Positions 63,563 through 64,000 of a DNA stretch of 64,000 nucleotides are shown one piece after another. The notes below the pieces were generated by a model. The model was not told the origin of the DNA, did no database searches, and saw only the letters and a list, made by a program, of their open reading frames with translations. Position numbers and translations under genes: made by a program. Each line of letters starts with the position of its first letter. The first letter of the stretch is position 1. Location: assembly GCF_008830185.1 (NCBI RefSeq), contig NZ_WAGX01000003.1, positions 344,535-408,534 on the forward strand, in the 5' to 3' direction. Source of the DNA: Candidatus Galacturonatibacter soehngenii. GTDB lineage: Bacteria > Bacillota > Clostridia > Lachnospirales > Lachnospiraceae.

Positions 63563-64000
63563 AATAAAAAAAATAACAAGCTACGAACTTTTTTTGCCAA
63601 TCATGTGTTTTATACTTGTTTTACTCATTAATGTCATTAAAACTCCTACATTTTTTGAAGTAAGTATAAAAAATGGCGTATTCTATGGATACATAATTGA
63701 TGTAATCAATCGTGCAAGTGAGCTTGTTATCCTGGCTGTTGGTATGACATTGGTTGTAGCTTCCTCAGGAGGAACCGATATATCGGTTGGTGCTGTTATG
63801 TCGGTAGCTGCAGCTCTTTGTTGTTATATATTGGCAGGAGGGCAACAAACCATCAATGCTTATCAAAATCCATATGTGTTAGGTATTCTTCTTGCATTGG
63901 TAGTCGGTGTGGTTTGTGGATGTTTTAATGGCTTTTTGGTGGCAAAAATGAAGATACAGCCTATGGTTGCAACTTTAATATTGTTTACGGCAGGCAGAGG
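63555..64000 (+). CDS. Sugar ABC transporter permease (YtfT/RbsC-like), cut by the window end
   Basis: ATG 63555 opens a frame that runs off the window after about 148 residues. It starts MNKIKKITSYELFLPIMCF, with a hydrophobic span, then the BPD_transp_2 signature SSGGTDISVGAVMSVAAAL and further spans. It forms the membrane channel of the YtfQRT-like importer. In E. coli two such permeases (YtfT and YjfF) follow, so another may lie beyond the window. Confidence 0.93.
   Translation, partial: MNKIKKITSYELFLPIMCFILVLLINVIKTPTFFEVSIKNGVFYGYIIDVINRASELVILAVGMTLVVASSGGTDISVGAVMSVAAALCCYILAGGQQTINAYQNPYVLGILLALVVGVVCGCFNGFLVAKMKIQPMVATLILFTAGR

Overview
The window is low-GC, AT-rich, densely coded DNA from a spore-forming, Gram-positive anaerobe. 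It most resembles a plant-polysaccharide-degrading Lachnospiraceae clostridium of the Clostridium (Lachnoclostridium) phytofermentans kind; that name is an inference. Support comes from the pathway genes spoIIGA-sigE, a Spo0E-like peptide and a SpoVD-like PBP, from the SCIFF peptide and its radical SAM maturase (a clostridial signature), from hybrid-cluster protein, and from many intracellular glycosidases with ABC sugar importers run by YesN/YesM-type regulators. I saw no rRNA, tRNA, CRISPR array, phage or IS transposase.

Region 1 (1-12.4 kb) is a carbohydrate-use locus. It holds the tail of an AraC-type regulator, a sugar-binding lipoprotein and two permeases. A trehalase-like (alpha/alpha)6 hydrolase, an Asp/Glu-racemase-fold protein, a GH127 beta-L-arabinofuranosidase, a GH106-like hydrolase and a GH43 enzyme follow. 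None of the hydrolases has a signal peptide, so imported oligosaccharides are probably dismantled inside the cell. A GC-rich, multi-hairpin element separates the binding protein from the permeases.

Region 2 (12.4-20.3 kb) is accessory. It contains a frame-disrupted metzincin-like protease remnant, a secreted protein of unknown function and a tandem pair of small membrane-anchored paralogues. Convergent to these are hcp and a GH105 unsaturated-uronyl hydrolase. A GH28 polygalacturonase-like enzyme is divergent from GH105. GH105 and GH28 extend the pectin theme.

Region 3 (20.3-26.5 kb) carries the SCIFF ranthipeptide pair (46-residue six-Cys precursor plus radical SAM/SPASM maturase), then a fused secDF. 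A fluoride (crcB-motif) riboswitch with an overlapping terminator controls a cation/proton antiporter. An orphan FliD-like protein follows.

Region 4 (26.6-42.5 kb) is the conserved housekeeping string murE-priA-def-fmt-(zinc metallopeptidase)-rsmB-rlmN-prpC-prkC-rsgA-rpe-thiN, then ychF, then lgt with a tiny spo0E-like gene. Many genes overlap or nearly touch.

Region 5 (42.5-57.5 kb) is the division and cell wall (dcw) cluster followed by sporulation genes: mraZ-rsmH-ftsL-pbp-spoVD-mraY-murD-ftsW-murA-ftsQ-ftsZ, then spoIIGA-sigE. mraZ is preceded by five 10-bp-phased direct repeats (an MraZ box). spoIIGA has a promoter with a 21-bp spacer and 0A-box-like sequence, as expected for Spo0A activation.

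Region 6 (57.5-64 kb) is a second sugar locus: YesN/YesM two-component system, then a YtfQ/YtfR/YtfT-like (galactofuranose-type) ABC importer whose permease runs off the window end.
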